From NCBI GenBank assembly GCA_900770645.1, contig CAAGKY010000238.1, forward strand, positions 1 through 7,988: a stretch of 7,988 nucleotides of DNA, in the 5' to 3' direction. The position numbers were made by a program, and so were the translations under genes. The notes under the pieces were generated by a model that searched no databases, was not told the DNA's origin, and saw nothing but the letters and a program-made list of their open reading frames with translations. Positions 5,800 through 7,988 of the stretch are shown here, piece by piece (position 1 is the first letter of the stretch; every line of letters starts with the position of its first letter). The DNA comes from Bacilli bacterium (lineage in GTDB: Bacteria > Bacillota_I > Bacilli_A > ML615J-28 > CAG-313).

Positions 5800-7878
5800 A
5801 TGAATGAAAATTTAAATATTGATGTTAAAAAACTTAGACCAATTACTAGACTTATCTATACTATTGGTGAACTTCCTACAAGTTATTTAATGTCAATGAC
5901 ATATGAAGAACAACTTATATGGTTATGTAATTATTTAACACAAACAGTTATACCAACTATTAATAATAATGCAGAAGCTGTTGAAGAAATACAAAAATTA
6001 GTGGATGAATTAAAAGAATATATTGAAAATTTAGATTTACAAGATGAAGTAGATACTAAACTAGATGAAATGGTAGAAGATGGAACACTTGCTGAAATAA
6101 TTAATCAAGAGATTTTTAATGAATTAAATGAACAAGTAGAACAAAATACTAAAGATATTAGTATGTTACCTTTAAAAATAACACCAAATGTTAGAAGATT
6201 AGGTAGATTTATTATTCCATATGGAACTGATATTATATCTACTGAAACAGCTGTTACTAATTATAATTTACAAGGTAGTTGTTTAACATCATCTAGTACT
6301 ATGATTATGATGTTGATTAATAATGATGATACATCAGCTACAATTAAAGAATTTAATTTTAAAACTGGACAAGTTTTAAGAGAAACAATTGTTAATTATG
6401 CTGGTCATGGTAATGGACTATGTAAAATAGGTGATTATTTATACATTGCTACATATGATAATTTATCTGGAACTACTATTAAAAAAGTTAGATATGATGA
6501 TTTATCTTTAGTACAAACATTTACCTTTGATTTTCCAGTTAAAACTGTATATCAAGATGAAACAACTGATAAAGTATATATTGCTAATGATTATTCTATA
6601 TATGAATGGCAAATAGATACTCTTACTACTACAAAATTATTTGACTGGAATATTCCTAATTTTGAAATTAATGTCGATGGTACTGTTCAAACAATAGTTG
6701 TTTATAAAGATATAATTTATTTACTAGGTTGTTATAATTCAATTAATAATATTGTTATATTTATTCTAGAAAAAGATGGATCATTATATAATACATATGA
6801 TTTAGGAAGTAATAACTTATCTTCTTATTATGGTGAAGGTCAAGCCATAATGCAATATGGAGATATTTTCTACATGACTAGTGTATTTAGATTAGGAAGT
6901 ACTATTTATAATGATTATCAAATAAATAATGTTTATACATTTAATCCTTTTAGAGAAGTACATAAGAATAATTATTTATCTTATTTATCATCATCAACTG
7001 TTAGACAAATAAACTCTAATTCTACAAGTTTCTTTGTAGATGGCACTAATACATATCCTTATAAATATTACTTTGAATATGCTCTAGAAAATAACTTAAC
7101 TAATCAAAACTTAGTTGGTGTAATTAGTGGTGGTAGACAGCCACTATTAAGAGCTAGAAACGAAAAAGCTAGTTATAATGTTAATGGTATTACTATAGAG
7201 GGTGTTGATATTGTTAATGCTGAATTAATTCTAACTGGTAGTAATAATCCAGTAATTGATACTCCAAGTAGAAGAACTACTCACACGGAAGTTATGATTG
7301 GTAAAGGTGGTAGATTATCAATTTTAAACTTTATAATAGGAAATAGTACTGATAATAAAAATGATTATAGTATTTTTTGTAATTTAGCTAGTATTCTAGA
7401 ATATGATAACTTAACAATGTATCATAATATTCCTATATATAATGTTGGTGGTATAGTTCAAAAATCAAGTAATATTGAAAAATTAGAAACATTTAATAAT
7501 GGTAGAGTAGATCCACAAGTTATTTTCATTCAACATGCTGGTGCTGAGAGTTATGTATCAAGTCTATCAGTTGGTAATAAAGCACACAAAATTATGGTTG
7601 CTTCAAATAGAAAATATCTACAATTTAATTTAAGATGTGGTAATAATGAAATGACAGCTGTGAGTGATGGAAACACTGATTTAACTTCATTTACATTTAC
7701 TAGAATATTTCCAATATCTTATTTAAATGAAATATATCATGTGTCTATTACTATGGTATATGATCCTACAAATAAAAAATTTACTGTAACATTTGGTGAT
7801 GTATATGATAGTACTGGTACATCAGCAAATAAAACAGTATTAGGATATTGTTCAGCTGGTTTATTAATGATAGTTTAA
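5800..7878 (+). CDS. Appendage / receptor-binding protein with N-terminal phage adaptor module and likely beta-propeller
   Basis: The protein has 692 aa and follows the lower collar, the place of the phi29 appendage gene 12. Residues 13-64 form a module I know from many Firmicutes phage tail-fibre proteins: RP near the start, TIGELPTSYLMSMTYEEQL at 21-39, then WLCNYL, TVIP and NNNAEAVEE. It probably attaches the protein to the virion. Residues about 57-122 are a coiled coil (trimerisation likely), with the family-typical DEVDTKLDEMVEDGTLAEII segment at 82-101. From about 125 to 400 there are repeated short beta-strand blocks of the kind D-IYLLG, D-VYIAND, KIGDYLYIATYDN, and a YAGHGNGL motif at 200-207, typical of beta-propellers. 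Residues about 400-692 are beta-rich and unrecognised, perhaps the receptor-binding tip. No phi29-gp12-like beta-helix repeats or auto-cleavage site are evident. Start ATG 5800 follows AAAGGAGAG at 5781-5789. Confidence 0.85.
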   Translation: MNENLNIDVKKLRPITRLIYTIGELPTSYLMSMTYEEQLIWLCNYLTQTVIPTINNNAEAVEEIQKLVDELKEYIENLDLQDEVDTKLDEMVEDGTLAEIINQEIFNELNEQVEQNTKDISMLPLKITPNVRRLGRFIIPYGTDIISTETAVTNYNLQGSCLTSSSTMIMMLINNDDTSATIKEFNFKTGQVLRETIVNYAGHGNGLCKIGDYLYIATYDNLSGTTIKKVRYDDLSLVQTFTFDFPVKTVYQDETTDKVYIANDYSIYEWQIDTLTTTKLFDWNIPNFEINVDGTVQTIVVYKDIIYLLGCYNSINNIVIFILEKDGSLYNTYDLGSNNLSSYYGEGQAIMQYGDIFYMTSVFRLGSTIYNDYQINNVYTFNPFREVHKNNYLSYLSSSTVRQINSNSTSFFVDGTNTYPYKYYFEYALENNLTNQNLVGVISGGRQPLLRARNEKASYNVNGITIEGVDIVNAELILTGSNNPVIDTPSRRTTHTEVMIGKGGRLSILNFIIGNSTDNKNDYSIFCNLASILEYDNLTMYHNIPIYNVGGIVQKSSNIEKLETFNNGRVDPQVIFIQHAGAESYVSSLSVGNKAHKIMVASNRKYLQFNLRCGNNEMTAVSDGNTDLTSFTFTRIFPISYLNEIYHVSITMVYDPTNKKFTVTFGDVYDSTGTSANKTVLGYCSAGLLMIV

Positions 7879-7988
7879 AGGATGTATATAGTAAGGTAAT
7901 AGTTCCTTAATTGTTATGATGACACTGGTGTTACAACTGTTCTAGTGTTGTTTGTGTTATTGCTGAGGCGAGCGGTACTAGTTGGAAA
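7879..7988. other. 3' intergenic tail with hairpins and a GC-rich end, no recognisable + strand gene
   Basis: A small hairpin (TAAGG 7892-7896 with CCTTA 7905-7909) is followed by the terminator-like hairpin at 7921-7950. From 7962 the composition jumps: 15 of the last 27 bases are G or C, unlike the rest of the window. On the + strand no ATG-started frame of useful length is present. On the - strand a frame is open from the window end to TAA at 7916-7914 (24 codons, rich in Thr, Asn, Ser and Val). It could be the C-terminus of a convergent gene, but is too short to judge. Confidence 0.5.
7921..7955 (+). terminator. Weak candidate terminator after the appendage gene
   Basis: ACACTGG (7922-7928) pairs with CTAGTGT (7942-7948), including one wobble; weak G-U pairs may extend it outward. 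The loop is 13 bases, and the T-rich tract after it (GTTTGTGTT) is interrupted by G. It lies 43 bases after the stop codon, where the structural operon could end. The long loop and broken T-run make it weak. Confidence 0.4.

Noticed and set aside
7879..7988. Packaging RNA (phi29 pRNA-like) in the GC-rich 3' tail
   Set aside because: In phi29 pRNA lies at a genome end next to early genes, and the visible bases are too few and do not show the pRNA fold.
1..7988. Alternative genetic code (stop-codon reassignment)
   Set aside because: No gene contains an in-frame TGA, TAG or TAA; tryptophan is coded by TGG throughout, and TAA and TAG act as stops.

Overview
The window is a strongly AT-rich piece of a short-tailed, phi29-like bacteriophage (podovirus; the broad group of Salasmaviridae and relatives). 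It carries the virion-structure block, with every clear gene on the + strand. AAAGGAG-type ribosome binding sites, dense packing, standard TAA/TAG stops with no in-frame TGA, and consensus sigma-A-type promoter elements point to a low-GC Gram-positive (Firmicutes-type) host. The species cannot be told. Family calls rest on comparison with phi29 proteins from memory; no database search was run.

Layout. (1) Positions 1-314 hold the 3' end of an M23-type peptidoglycan peptidase gene; the first nine bases look like leftover sequencing adapter. (2) Positions 311-347 hold a 10-bp inverted repeat and a perfect TTGACA-17-TATAAT promoter. (3) A 99-aa scaffolding protein (gp7-like) follows. (4) A leader of about 120 bases with three adjacent stem-loops precedes (5) a 543-aa major capsid protein (gp8-like) that ends in two tandem Ig-like domains. 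(6) A strong intrinsic terminator (2420-2457) separates the capsid gene from (7) the distal tail/tail-knob protein (gp9-like), (8) the portal/upper collar (gp10-like) and (9) the lower collar (gp11-like). The last two overlap by 8 bases. (10) After a possible extended -10 promoter comes a 692-aa appendage/receptor-binding protein: a conserved N-terminal module, a coiled coil, a likely beta-propeller and an unrecognised C-terminus. (11) The last 110 bases hold hairpins and a GC-rich tail with no recognisable gene.

Together the products build a virion. Scaffold and capsid protein form the prohead, the portal sits at one vertex, the lower collar and tail protein form the tail tube and knob, and the appendages bind the host surface. 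The M23 enzyme probably opens the wall during entry, or possibly during lysis. The RNA signals around the capsid gene suggest that scaffold, capsid and tail levels are set separately within one transcript.

The packaging ATPase, DNA polymerase, terminal protein and holin are not in the window, so this is a genome fragment. I found no CRISPR array, tRNA, insertion sequence or defence system, and nothing that looks like a wholly new system. The most unusual points are the doubled capsid Ig domain, the structured capsid-gene leader, the terminator inside the structural operon and the non-phi29-like appendage protein.
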